Under the pieces are notes generated by a model, which worked only from the letters and a program-made list of their open reading frames with translations, made no database searches and was not told the DNA's origin. The position numbers and the translations under genes were made by a program. From Acanthosepion esculentum (Eukaryota > Mollusca > Cephalopoda > Sepiida > Sepiidae), in contig OZ038487.1 of NCBI GenBank assembly GCA_964036315.1, positions 51,537,719-51,601,718 on the forward strand: a stretch of 64,000 nucleotides of DNA, given 5' to 3'. Below, one piece after another: positions 22,263-33,528 of this stretch; position 1 is the first letter of the stretch; each line of letters starts with the position of its first letter.

Positions 22263-22860
22263 GGAAGATAATTTGTTATTTTGTTTACATATTTGGCGCA
22301 AACCATGGAATGGTGATATAATTAGACATCTCCATCCGGATAAACAATCACACACACATACACACACATATAAATATATATATATATATGATTACTTATA
22401 TATTTATATATTCAGAAATATTCCTGTTGATAACCTCCTTTTGATAACTGATTATTGTAATGAGCAGGCAATTCCTGGCAAGATGTGATTCCAAATGTTA
22501 TTATGCAGACTTTTCTAATACTTTATTTGATCTGGTAAAGATGGAAGATAGGGTGGTTTGAAACTCCTCAACAATGCGATTTAGTTCTAATCAGAGAAGC
22601 ATCTAACGACCAATTAGGTGTTGATAAGGTTTGCTTGTATGTTGTAGATAGGACCGATTCCACATGTGGTTTTGCTGCAACAAGAGACAAATTGTCCCAG
22701 AACTACAATCAACAAGCACAGAAAGAACAACACATAAAGAATGTAATTTCATATACACACATTAACACACATATATATATTTATTTGTATACAGATAGAC
22801 AGATGGATTTATATATTTCAGTATGCACATACATACATTTGTTCTTATAATTAAAAAAGA

Positions 22861-22890
<30 letters not shown>
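22263..22890. other. Unassigned DNA with CA/TA microsatellites
   Basis: Short CACACA and TA runs at 22346-22390 and 22755-22888. No gene. The 71-aa frames here cross the microsatellites. Confidence 0.55.
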
Positions 22891-22892
<2 letters not shown>

Positions 22893-22894
22893 CT

Positions 22895-23020
22895 ATAAAA
22901 TCACTTGGTATTCATCACAGTGCCTAGTCATATATTTACACATTCCCTACTGTGGATACTGAACACTTTTACCCATAAATAAAGCATAGATTAAAACTGT
23001 ATTTGATCATATATATATAT
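22895..23020 (-). mobile_element. SINE-3 body next to a TA run
   Basis: TATTTACACATTCC, GATACTGAACACTTTTACCC and ATTAAAACTGTATTTGATCA precede TATATATA. This is the same junction as at 19390, 35560 and 36838. Confidence 0.6.
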
Positions 23021-23239
23021 ATAATTAATGAATAAATACAAAAGACACTAAGTAATCAATTGTAAATAATTCAAAGTTAATAAATGACACTATACGATAG
23101 CTACAAATAACCATATTGTTTCTGACAATTATTTTTAGTCAATAACCATTAAAATCATTTGAAATATAACAGTCGTTGCCTACCCAATAATCATTAGGAT
23201 AATAAATAAGAAATATTAATACTTGACCTTGCTAATGCC

Positions 23240-23735
23240 ACTGTACTAGAATATAGTCAAGCAACCATATGACACACATACCCAGAAGATTGCATTCAAG
23301 CATGAAAGACATAGTCACCTCTCATCTTAACATCAGTGTCCACTCATATATTTACCCATGCTCCATATCTGATATTGAGCACTTTTACCCCTAAAACAAG
23401 AAAACTTATTAAAGAAAATGTGCCCTCCAGCAGGATTTGAACCTACATCTGCCTCTGTAGGAGAAACAATCCACTAAAATAATGTTTCACATAATAAAAG
23501 AAAATGTTGGATTAGAAAATAAAATTAATTAATTCTTTTGAAATTGCTTTGTTTATGTTTCAGATACAAAACCGAGTAGAAAGGGTGTATAAAGGCAAAT
23601 CAAACTGAGCTTCATTGTAAAGCCCATCATAACTGAGCAGGCAAAAACAAGTCAGATAAGACAGTTTTTTTCTCCTGTAAAGGGAGACATAAGTTTAAAT
23701 ATTGCTGGAGGGCATATTTTCTTTAATAACTTTTC
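23240..23735. mobile_element. SINE-3 with tRNA-like head, and an inverted second head
   Basis: Read in reverse, 23475 to 23240 gives a B-box-like GTTCAAATCCTGCTGGAGGG, then CACATTTTCTTTAATAAG and the body GGGGTAAAAGTGCTC, CATGGGTAAATATATGAG and GACTATGTCTTTCATGC. Positions 23660-23735 are an inverted copy of the head and junction (ATTGCTGGAGGGCATATTTT). The two heads form arms of about 65-75 nt with ~180 bp between. No RNA polymerase III terminator was examined. Confidence 0.6.
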
Positions 23736-23877
23736 TCAGGTTTACAGGCTGATAAATAAAATAAATACTGTTTAAAATAAAACAGAGTGTCTACTTAAAT
23801 ACAAGTATCCACTAAAAATAATGTTTGAAGTAATAGAAATATGTCAGATTAAAAAATAAAACCTATTAATTCTTTAG

Positions 23878-23879
<2 letters not shown>

Positions 23880-23910
<31 letters not shown>

Positions 23911-23912
23911 AG

Positions 23913-23955
<43 letters not shown>
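23880..23955. repeat. (TA)n microsatellite, interrupted
   Basis: Two TA runs separated by ACAAGGTG. Confidence 0.95.
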
Positions 23956-23957
<2 letters not shown>

Positions 23958-23959
23958 AG

Positions 23960-24470
23960 TACAAGAAGATGCTGAAAAGATCTTGGCTTTACTAAGAATA
24001 TCTTCCAAAAATAAACTTCTGATATATGGTCAGTTTGCCAGATTTAGAGCAGTTGGTTAGGCTGAGTATTTTTCACAACACCCTTGTAAATATACTTTCT
24101 TTATCTTTCATTGTTGCACCCACATATATATATGCATACAAACATGTAAAAGTATTATGATATGCAATTTCTTTCTTTCTCTCTTATATACATAGCTAGA
24201 CTAAGACTTGCCTGTAAGTTCTTATCCACACTGATATATCTTCATATAATTATGCAGCTGAGCCCTTTGAAGCATTGTCTGACTTCATTGTCATTTCCTT
24301 GTAATGTTAAGTGGGTAAAGTCTGTAACAAATGTTGGTGACATCAACACAAGGCATAAACAGATTAGAATATCTTCAGATCTGTAAACAAACAAGGCTGC
24401 CAGGGACTTGTTCCCTAAAACAAGACACTCCATGTCCCCTCCGCCTATCGAGAGGCAGGGAGAAGGAAAA
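23960..24470. other. Unassigned DNA
   Basis: Overlapping 63-74-aa frames on both strands, none with a motif. No repeat recognised. Confidence 0.5.
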
Positions 24471-25080
24471 GAAAATAGGTACTAAAGATGGAATTAAAAA
24501 TAATTACATAAGGAAACAAAAAAAAAATTAAGAAAAAAATAAAATGCAAAGAAATATATTAAGAATAGCATTGTAAATTAAGAAATAAAAATAAATAATA
24601 CCGACTAAAAAATGGCTGGAAAGAAAAGAAAAAGAATAGAAAAAAGACCAGGAAAAGAAAAAGAAAATTAGAAAATAAAAGTGATGAGAAATGACAAAGA
24701 AATTAGTTAAGAAAGAAAGAAGAAATTTGTGGAGAAATAAGAAGAAATTAGTGAAGAAAGAAAGAAGAACTTAGAGAAGAAACAAAGAGGAAATTAGTGG
24801 ACAAGAAAGAAAAAATTAGTGAAGAAAGAAAGGCAAAAAAACAAACAACAGAAATAAAAACAACGAGCAAAAGAAAAATAATTTAACATATTTAGATGAG
24901 AAGAAATTTAAAGAAGGGGTAAAAATAATGATCCCAAAAAGAAGGAAAAAAGAAAGAAAATGGGTAAAGCAAAGAAGGGCAAAAAGAAATAATGGAAGAG
25001 AAAAACAAAGTAAAAGGGATAAAAAGAAGAAAACATGAAAATGTCCGTCAAAGAAATTCACACAAAAAATAAATACTTAA
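24471..25080. repeat. Purine-rich tract with GAAGAAA / TTAGTGAAG sub-repeats
   Basis: Nearly all A/G on the + strand, with several imperfect copies of AAGAAATTAGTGAAGAAAG at 24700-24830. The 81-aa reverse frame is a Phe/Leu/Ser composition artefact. Confidence 0.8.
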
Positions 25081-26184
25081 ATCCCTAAAAACGGGGGAAA
25101 AATATACATGGTGTACTTGGTTAAAAGATAAGAAAAGTAATTACCTACAAGTAAGCTAGAGTAAGTTAATAGAAATACAACTGGCTTCTCTGTACAGAAA
25201 AAGAAAAAAGTATGTGTTTAAAAACATAGGAAGATAAAAATAATAGAATGGTGTGTAAAAACAAAGAAACAGAAAAGCCAATGAAAAATGGGCGAAAATA
25301 CAGCAAAAATCAACTTCGACTTTGGTGATTTTCAGATCCAGTCAACAAGCAAATTATCTGGTAAGAAAGTTAATCCAGCTTTAGTCAGGGAAGTAAAGAG
25401 TTGGAGGTGGATAACTTGGTTGCTGTGTACACACACACACACACACACATACACATATATCATACATAGTGTTGGAGTTATGCATTTTCATTTTTATATT
25501 ATAATTTTTTGTCCATCTCTGTATGTATGATTATTAGTTTATATTGCTTTTTAGAATATACATATTTGGCTTTCATATGTGCACAAATTTGTATGTATAA
25601 TTGCAAGAGCTGTTCAGACTATAATCATTTCATTCTTTTAGCTGGTTTAGATGTTGCCATACTGTTTCAGCCAATCCATTTTATTGCCCCTTCTTCAGTC
25701 ATAAAAGGAAAGATCAGGGAGTCTATTTTTTTTATCTTTTAGTATTACAAACAAGAAATGCATTTTTATACAGATTCTACACCAGAATAAAACTATGAAA
25801 TGAATTGCCAGAAATTTTGTGGTAACAAGCAACAAAAAATATGAAATAAGTTGTCTAAAGAGCTCTTTGGATAATAATGCCTGTTCTCAAAATTATAAAG
25901 GGTATATTTCTATTCTTGCAGAAGCTTGTGTAATAGACTGGTCTAAATGCTTCAGTAACAATATAAGCAACACAAAGAATAAGCTCAACAGTCCAAAGAA
26001 CTCTTTCAATAATAATGTCTGTTTTCAAAATTAAAGAAGCAGTCTATGTATATTTGAATCAATCATTTTTATTTTCTCACATAAATTTGTAAATATAAAT
26101 AAATATAACTCCTTATAGATCATACAATAATTCCTAGTAAAAAATATGTAAGAAAATGATTACAAATTTTAGAAGTTATTCATA
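25081..26184. other. Unassigned DNA with CA run and a short direct repeat
   Basis: CA/CATA microsatellite at 25429-25460. Two similar ~48-bp segments start at about 25852 and 25990 (AAAGAGCTCTTTGGATAATA and AAAGAACTCTTTCAATAATA). No gene recognised. Confidence 0.5.
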
Positions 26185-27420
26185 CGTGGGTTGGTTGAAA
26201 AGTACTTTGGCTGACTATGAAAGAGTGGTGCTTGAGCTATGAAATCTTGCATGGATTAATTTCCACTCTTCTTATTAATAATTGTATTGTCTCTTTTCAG
26301 TAAAGTGATAGCTAACTGTTCAAAGAAGTCTTCAAATGTCACTAGTAGTGACTTCTCTTGAAAATTTGGTATTGTCGTGTTATCATGTACTTGCAGAAAA
26401 AAAGGTTTAGCTCCCAAGGACATTCATGCTGACATGGTTGCTACATTAGAGAATGATGCTCCAGCTTTATCAACAGTGTAAAAGTTGGCAGCTGAATTTA
26501 GAAGGGGGAGGGAGAGTCTTGAAGATGAGCCAAGATCAGGGCATCCTGCAACTGCAACTGCCACCACTGAAGAAAACATTGTGTTTGCCACATACAGATG
26601 ACAGGCGATTAACTGTAAAGGAAATAGTCAATGCTTTTAGCATATTCTGTGAGAGTTGAGAATATTCTGCACAATGAACTTGGTATGACAAAGGTTTCTG
26701 CTTGGTGGGTGCCATATCTTCTGACATATGATCAAAAGCAATCTGATCACATCATGGAAAATATGACATTGTTTGAAGCAGATCCAGCTGGTTTCCTTAA
26801 ATATTTCCTCACCCAGGATGAGTGTTGGATTCATCACTTTGAACCAGAGACAGGGAGACAATACCTGCAGTGGAAACAGACCTCATCATCTGCTCTAAAG
26901 AAGGCCAAAGTCATTCAATCTGCAGGGAAGGTTTTTGTCTAAGTTTTTTGGGGACGCAAAAGGCATTGTGTTTATTGACCTCAAAATGGCCAGACCATTA
27001 ATGAATACTATGCCAACTTGCTGAGGCAGTTACAAAAGGCTATCAAGACCAAACACCCATGAAAACAGGCAAAAGGTGTCCTGTTTCATTAGGACAATTC
27101 TCCAGTACACAATTCTTTGGTTTCAATGGCTGTTGCGAACGACTTTAGTTTCAAACTGGTTCATCACCCTCTTTATCCTCCTGTAACACCTAGTTGTGAT
27201 GATGATACCATCTCAGCTGCTGCTGACATTTTTGACCAAACAGGATAAATGGTCACACAAACCTGTTCTTGGAATTTTATGAGCTCAGCAAACCTGTTGC
27301 TAGCAGCAACCCGAACAAACAAAATGCTAATTTTAGATTGTCTACACATTGTAGTCACATAATCGGTTGGGGATGTAAATTCAGATGATCAAATAAAGGT
27401 TCATATAAATTTGAACTGCT
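26185..27420 (+). mobile_element. Mariner element, degraded, near full length
   Basis: Starts after TA with GTGGGTTGGTTGAAAAGTA, a plausible 5' inverted repeat. The matching 3' end is not visible. Internal frames cover the whole mariner transposase in order (see the pseudogene entry). The 5' untranslated part is about 200 bp, usual for mariners. It is followed within about 15 bp by hAT-derived sequence. Confidence 0.8.
26400..27360 (+). pseudogene. Mariner transposase pseudogene
   Basis: In order: LAPKDIHADMVATLENDAP, KLAAEFRRGRESLEDEPRSG (HTH region), VENILHNELGMTKVSAWWVP, FLTQDECWIHHFEPETGRQ (first catalytic Asp kept), SAGKVFV, then QTINEYYANLLRQLQKAI-like text, GVLFH*DNSPVHN (second Asp kept but Gln is a stop), and LVHHPLYPPVTPS. 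In the last, the expected PDLAPSD third Asp is lost. There are several frameshifts and at least five stops. An active protein would be about 345 aa, cutting and pasting its own element at TA sites. The block wording is of the lineage with FLTQDECWVHHFEPET. Confidence 0.85.
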
Positions 27421-27429
27421 GAAATAGTT

Positions 27430-27790
27430 ATTCCTTGGAAAGCTGCAGAAGAAAAGCTGAAAGGCTTCTGTAAAATATTTCATCACAACATTCCCATTAA
27501 TGTTTTTCATGACTGTGGAAAATGTTCTGAAAAACTTTCAGAATCCTGTAATTCTTAAAAGTGTACCAAAAGTGAAAACTATTATTAATATGATTGCTAT
27601 TAGTTCTACCAAAGCAGAAAGAGGTTTTCTCAAGAATGAATATCATATACTCAGATAAAAGAAGCAGCCTTACAGTGGAAAATGTAGCAAACTTGATGAC
27701 AATTAATCTAATTGGTCTCCCTTTAGATTTATAGGCTGCCACCCCTTTTGTTAAACATGGTTTATAAAAAAATCAGTGTTGATGACAACA
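27430..27790 (+). pseudogene. hAT transposase C-terminal (dimerisation) relic
   Basis: Frames read PVILKSVPKVKTI, AISSTKAERGF, and after a one-base shift SRMNIIYSDKRSSLTVENV, ANLMTINLIGLPLDL and ATPFVKHGL. SSTxAERGFS…N.I…R.SL……LM.I…G.PL is the hAT family C-terminal dimerisation region; the closest wording I know is in KIAA1586/ZBED-like genes and their transposons. Only the last ~100 residues are present and the frame is broken. No inverted repeats were found. It may be a piece of a larger hAT element cut by the mariner. Confidence 0.72.
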
Positions 27791-28059
27791 GAGTAAGGCA
27801 AAAAAGTTGAAGTCTATGATGACAATTAAGTGGTTATTAGGAAATTTTTAAAATGAAAGATCATGAATAAAAGATTTTCAAGCATTTCTTTTAATTATTT
27901 TTCCTTTCAAAATGACAATGTGCAATGTAATGCAGGTTAATTTTGGTATTTTTGAATAAGTGCAAGAAAAATTTGCTTTATTCTTAAATTATATCTATAT
28001 AGTAAAGTATAGAAAAAAGAGGGGACCTGTTGCTACTGAAACCCATTGTTGAGAGAAAC

Positions 28060-28290
28060 CATTCTTGAAATCTTTGAATCCCACTACTGCACATAAGGTA
28101 CATCAACATTAAAGCACATAAACAATGATACCAGCCATTTATACAATCATGTAGGCAATGAGATCCCTGAGAATTTAATGATGCCAAAGCAGCCTTTTCA
28201 TATTATTTATGGTCTCAAAATGAGCACCTTTCAAAAGTTTTTTTTAAAGTTTGAGAAAATGAAAGTTTGAAGATGCCAAATTAGGACCAC
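28060..28290 (-). pseudogene. Mariner-like transposase C-terminus
   Basis: The reverse strand reads PNLASSNFHFLKLKKKLLKG, AHFETINNMKRL and, in another frame, LASLNSQGSHCLHDCINGWY. This aligns with the mariner segment from PDLAPSDFHLF.KLK..LKG through the C-terminal NGWxxC region. The catalytic Asp after AS has become Asn. About 75 residues only. Confidence 0.5.
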
Positions 28291-28838
28291 AAGTTCCAAT
28301 GATTTCCCATTGAAATTCTTACAATGTTTCCCTTTTTTGATGAAAGCAATGGACAGTGGTGGAAATGAGTTCAGTTCTAAATTCTTTGAAGGTCACCCAT
28401 ATCAACAAACACCTCAAGAAAGCCAAATGGCTAAAATGTGACAACAACAACAAAAGCAAGGACATTAGTCCAAATGTAAATAAGTTATATAGTGGAAACG
28501 ATCAAACTTTCTTGCTTGTGAACAATAATGTCCTTCTATGGGCATCAGAAAGCAGCAAAGTGAGTGATAATTAATTAAAAAATTAATACAATTCATATAT
28601 AAACAGACATAAAATTGCAAAAAGTTATACTTTGAATTATTGACTGGATTATACAGTTTTTTCTATTACAGTTAATTATCAGTAGTTGTTTAATTAATAA
28701 AGATGTCAGAACTTTTTTATTTAAAAAAAAAGAAATAATGGTGAGAATATTTGATCAAGGCCTTATTTCTGCAACCTGTCATTGTTGGATGATGTCTGTA
28801 AAACTTAGAGATTTATAATTGCATTACAAATCTGTGAA
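28291..28838. other. Unassigned DNA
   Basis: A 72-aa frame (28356-28574) is unrecognised; poly-Asn from (CAA)n. No repeat assigned. Confidence 0.5.
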
Positions 28839-28839
28839 T

Positions 28840-29456
28840 CGAATTTTCTTGTGCATAATATGAGAAATTTTGAATGGAAAGTTAAAGAAAAAAGGTGGGG
28901 GGGTCATATTATATGCAAGTACACATTTTCATAAATTTTTACATCGCTTAAAAATCCTCATATTTGAAATAACAAGATTGCAAATACACACAGTTTTGCA
29001 CACAAGATAAAATTTGTTTTGATTTTGATTTTCTTGTTGTTTTTTTTGATAAAATATTCTCAGTTCGATAGTTTGTTAATATATAGAAATATAATAAGGT
29101 CATATCAAACAGAAAAGTATAATAGATTAATGACACCTTAAAATGTATTATTGGGTATGTCTAGTTATCACCTTTCCCTGAAAATTCGAAAATAAGATTT
29201 GAAATGTAAATTAGAAGAAACATACAATGGCTAAACATCTGGTTCATTTCTATTTTTCAATAACATGAAAAATTAAATATTATAGTGAAATCTATGTACA
29301 ACATTTAGATTTTAATGGATATTATGCTACAATTAAAAAAAAAATTACATGGGAATTGCTGTACTATGGGGTCATATTATACTGATGTAATTTAATTCCT
29401 GTTTTTAGTTTCAGAAACACAAGGTCATATTATACAGAAAAAATATGGTAAGAAGA
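28840..29456. mobile_element. Possible non-autonomous DNA element with inverted ends
   Basis: The left end TTTTCTTGTGCATAATATGA resembles the inverse of the right end (TTTTTTCTGTATAATATGAC). GGTCATATTATA occurs at about 28905, 29371 and 29424. No transposase frame. The ends are too diverged to fix a target duplication. Confidence 0.4.
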
Positions 29457-29544
29457 TGCCATAATAAGCCTTAATGAACTGATTGACTAACTAAAGAAAT
29501 GTGCTGATTGCTTAGCAGACCAAAAGCTCAAGAAAAACTGAAGA

Positions 29545-29720
29545 GCTGAATTCCAGCTGAGTTCATTCTGTTCAGTTTTGTGCAAATATCCTTTCTAAAA
29601 GTATGAATCCATCTTTTCTTCCCCCAGCTATGTGTTAAATAGTAGGACAGACTAGGATCTTTGGCCTTGGTTGGTAAGCAGTCTAGAAGAAAGACAACTA
29701 TGTATTCAAAACTGGACATG
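29545..29720 (+). mobile_element. SINE-1 copy, 5' truncated
   Basis: GAATTCCAGCTGAGTTCATT, TATGAATCCATCTTTTCTTC, CCCCCAGCTATGTGTTAAAT and AGTAGGACAGACTAGGATCT follow the family order seen at 30060 and 42785. Confidence 0.65.
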
Positions 29721-29949
29721 GAGTTAACAAGTTCATTGCATAAAAACCTGCTTTCTGTGGAAACCACAGCAGTAACAGCAAGTGGGTTGGGTGCTATGGC
29801 ACCATAATCCTCAGTTGCATTTTCAGGATTTGAGTAAATGACGAGCCAGGAATAGTTTGACTGAATTGCCTGCAGTGGGTTAAGAAATCACTCCCAAAGA
29901 AAGAGAATGAACTTCCAGGTGGATGTTTGCAGGGAGGAATGTTTATTTT

Positions 29950-30800
29950 TTTAATCAAGTATCTAAACCAGACCAGTGTTTACATTTAGAATCAAGTGTA
30001 TAAACAGGAGCAATATTTAACTTCTCAATCAAGAATAAACTGAATGCGTAGGTAGTGTAACAGTTCCCAGCAAAGAATGTACAGTTATTGACACAAGTTC
30101 AAATTCTAGCCTATACTGCTGTGTTTGCATTCACATTAATGACCTTGAAAAAATTATGAATCCACCTCTTCTCCCTCCAGCAATGAGTGAAATAGAAGGA
30201 GAAACTAAACTCTTTGGCTTTGAATGTCTGCACTTTTAGGAAAAGAATAACATTGAATTTTAAACTATAGTGATGACAATCCACTATGTTTCTGAGGAGG
30301 TTATGACAAATCACAGGTAAAAAATTAAAATCATCTGTGAAAAGGAGAGCTATGTCATTAATAGACAAAAACAAATAAACCAGACCAATGTTTACCTTTT
30401 GAATCAAGTGTATTAATCGGACTTATGTTTATTTTTATCTCAACTGTAAAAGCTGAACCAATGATTACCTCTTTGAATCAAGTATTTAAAATGATTAACT
30501 TTTGACTCAAGTGTATAAAGCTGGGCCAAAATTTACCTTTCCACTCAACTGTAAAAGCTGAACCAATGACTACCACTTTGAAACAAATGTATAAGCTTGA
30601 CCAATGTTTACCTCTTCACTCATGTGTATAAGCTGGGGCAATGTTTAACTTTTGAACCAAGTGTATAAGCTGGACCAATGATTACCTTCTGAATCAATTA
30701 TCTAAGTTGGACCAATAACTATCTTTTTGGATCAAGTGTATAAATTGGACCAATGTTTACCTATTCACTCAAATGTATAAACCAGATCAATGTTTAAACT
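29950..30800. repeat. ~38-bp minisatellite, interrupted by a SINE
   Basis: The monomer is close to GTATAAGCTGGACCAATG plus TTTACCTTTTGAATCAA. About three units lie at 29950-30050 and about ten at 30372-30800, separated by SINE-1. Units vary by several bases and alternate a TTGAATCA form with a TTCACTCA form. No open frame spans the array. Confidence 0.85.
30055..30370 (+). mobile_element. SINE-1 copy inside the minisatellite
   Basis: CAAGTTCAAATTCTAGCC (B-box), TGCATTCACATTAATGACC, TATGAATCCACCTCTTCTCC, CAGCAATGAGTGAAATAG and CTTTGGCTTTGAATGTC. It carries an extra 3' part to about 30370 before the minisatellite resumes with AAACCAGACCAATGTTTACC. Confidence 0.65.
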
Positions 30801-32231
30801 TAAAATTTTGACAGTAGATGATCTAACAAGTCATAACATACCATTAAATTAACAAATCTAACCTAACCTAATCCAATAATGATGAAGATAAATTAAAAAG
30901 AGATAATTGCTTAAAGTCTACAGATTCAAAAATATTACTTTCATGTTTCTTGGTGCTAATATGTAAATCTCTGTTTCAATAAGATTATGGAATGTTATGC
31001 TTTCAAAGCATTCATACAAATTGACTATTCAGAATTAACACATTTTTTTCTTTTTTCATGTGAGTTCTCATATTTCAATCAGAGAATTGTATTAAAGTTT
31101 GTTTTCCTCATTCAATATTGATTCGGTGTTGAAGAGTTTCTAATCATTGTTGGAAGTTTGTTTAAATCATGTACACATCCTCCATGCTTATTTTACTGTA
31201 TTTATATTGGTTTATTCTAACTCTGTTTGTTTTCTTTGTACAAGAAAAGTTTGTGGATGATATTTTTTCAATCATAACTGCTGTTTGTTTATTCTGGCTG
31301 GACTTTCATATATTTCACCTTGTGATATTTCAGTGGCTTTATTATATCAATGTTTGTTCATCACATTCTACTGTAAAGTTGAAATGAAGGATTTTGAATT
31401 ATTGTTTATTTCAGATTTCTTTCCTATCATTTATTGTTTCAATACAAAACATTTTTGGTTAAATGTTTGTTTTTCTTTCTCTATACCAGCTTCAGGATAA
31501 GTTTCTTTGAATTCATATTAAATGTTTGTTCAAATTGAATACAGTTTCATTCAACTTATTTAATAATATTTATGTGGTACTTTGCTGCAGTTTACTTGAA
31601 AAGTATTAATTATGAAAACAGGTTCAATATGCTGGTATTATAGGTAGGAAACTGGTTACCAATGACTCAATCTGTACACAAAGAGCAATACAGTATGGAG
31701 CACTAATTAAAACAACTGATTGATTGATTCATTCTCTTCTATAAACTTATCAACCGGCAATGGGGTTGAATGTTGAGTTTGTGTTCATGAAAGTTACTCT
31801 GTTGTTATATGTATTTGTAATTGATAGAGGACTCCTTTCCTCTTTTTTTATACTGAAAATTAAATGAACAAATTGTACAATGATAACAAACAACAATGAG
31901 ACCTTGAGACATGTGTGGAAATTAATGACAAGAATGAGTATTTTTCTTTTAATGATTTCAATTACAATATTGGTATTGTGTGAGTTAAAAAATGTTCTCA
32001 GTGTTATTGTCTCTTTTGTTTCTTTAAAAGTTTGTGCTTAATTGTTTTTGCTTGTTTTGAGAATTTTGTTGTTAAGGGTAGCATTTGAGACCGTTAACTG
32101 TGGAGGGAAGAAGAGACATCTGTGTTGTTCTTTTTCCTACTGTTACCTGCATCTCTACTCTAATCTGCGCTACTGAACAGACCTCGCTTGTGGTGCAAGC
32201 ATCATTTTATAATATTGAAGTTTCAGATTTT
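30801..32231. other. Unassigned T-rich DNA
   Basis: Two overlapping 71-72-aa frames near 31169-31500 are Phe/Ile-rich and unrecognised. The frame 32085-32348 runs into the ATC repeats. No repeat family recognised. Confidence 0.5.
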
Positions 32232-32366
32232 AGAATGATGAAATGTCATCATCATCTATCATCACCGGTGGCAAGTATTTGTATTTCCAGGATGATGGAA
32301 TATCATCATCATCATTCACCACTGGTGGAAAGGTTGTTTTTAGAATGATGAAATATCATCATCATT
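32232..32366. repeat. Three-unit tandem repeat with internal dyads
   Basis: Units start at about 32233, 32289 and 32342 with AGAATGATGAAATATCATCA or a close form, each a small hairpin (GATGA…TCATC). Spacing is 53-56 bp. ATCACCGGTGGCAAG and CACCACTGGTGGAAAG lie between them. Confidence 0.8.
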
Positions 32367-32469
32367 CTGAATCATAACAAACTTTTTGCAAGTTATTTTT
32401 AGCCAGAAATATTTTTAGACTGAAAGATTTTTTTTAATTGAGATAATAATGGTTTAGTGATACAAGTTG

Positions 32470-32612
32470 TATTAATTAACCCATAGCTGGGGGTAGAAGA
32501 GGTGGATTCATACATTTCCCAAGGGTATTTGCACTGCACATAAGTGAATATAACAAACCCAACGTGAATTGTAACTAAGCTCTCCAATTAACAATTATAT
32601 CATCAGCACATC
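32470..32612 (-). mobile_element. SINE-1 copy
   Basis: Reverse orientation: the inverse of ACCCATAGCTGGGGGTAGAA, TACATTTCCCAAGGGTATTT, AAGTGAATATAACAAACCC and a weak B-box region near 32555-32575. It ends close to a TA run. Confidence 0.65.
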
Positions 32613-32734
32613 CAATATATATATATATAAACAGTGACTATTTAAGCTAATATTGCACGACTCTTCAGCAGAATTGAGTCACTGTCAGTCACTGTGTGTT
32701 TATCTAAATCTAAAAATAAACACGCTAAAATTCA

Positions 32735-32885
32735 CCTTCATTCCTGCTGTGCGCTGACGGCTTAGTGGGAGAAGTTCCGACTGACGCAAATTCAGTCGGG
32801 TTTCGATCCTAGCTAGAGGCAATCGGACGTCTAGCCACACTGATGAGCTGTGAAACAGTGAAACAGTCTGTCTGTGGATGACAAA
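32735..32885 (+). mobile_element. SINE-2, tRNA-derived, conserved-looking
   Basis: GTGCGCTGACGGCTTAGTGG (A-box-like), then GTCGGGTTTCGATCCTAGC (B-box). The body has CACACTGATGAGCTGTGAAA and CAGTCTGTCTGTGGATGAC, followed at once by a TA run. It is unlike SINE-1. It is locally less AT-rich than its neighbours, suggesting youth or CpG retention. Confidence 0.65.
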
Positions 32886-33235
32886 AATATATATATACAT
32901 ATATATATATATATATGTGTGTATGTACATATGTATGTATGTATGTATGTAATAACACAAAATATAATAATAATGATACCTATTAACAAACATAAAATTA
33001 CATAATCTAAATTATATCAGAATTTCTGCCAAGTTGTCTAGAACAGTAATTATTAAATCAGAAATAATAAAATTCAATATTTATTGATATTATTTTTGAG
33101 TTTTTTAATTTTCCTAACTTGTCAGTACTTTTGATAAGAAACTTGAAATAACCCATGAAGACTTTCTTCTTGAAAAGTCTTGACGAGTGAGAAATTACAA
33201 AACCCAGAGCTAACCTTGATTAGTATTGCACTTTT

Positions 33236-33324
33236 TATATATATGTATATATATGTTGTGCATATGTGTGTGTATATGTGTATGTGGAAAGATATAGATA
33301 TATATGTGTGTGTATATATGTGTT

Positions 33325-33362
<38 letters not shown>

Positions 33363-33427
33363 GCGTATGTGTGTGTATATGTGTATGTGGAAAGATATAG
33401 ATATATATGTGTGTGTATATATGTGTT

Positions 33428-33502
<75 letters not shown>
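33236..33502. repeat. TATG/TG microsatellite with a ~106-bp duplication, then (TA)n
   Basis: A block with GTATATGTGTATGTGGAAAG and ATATAGATATATATGTGTG occurs at about 33255 and again at about 33361. A TA run follows to 33502. The 112- and 93-aa frames are Tyr/Ile/Cys/Val readings of the simple sequence. Confidence 0.93.
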
Positions 33503-33506
<4 letters not shown>

Positions 33507-33528
33507 TGTTTTTGGTAAATATATATTA

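Noticed and set aside
29950..30800. CRISPR-like array of ~38-bp repeats.
   Set aside because: There are no unique spacers, units are contiguous and diverged, and the genome is eukaryotic.
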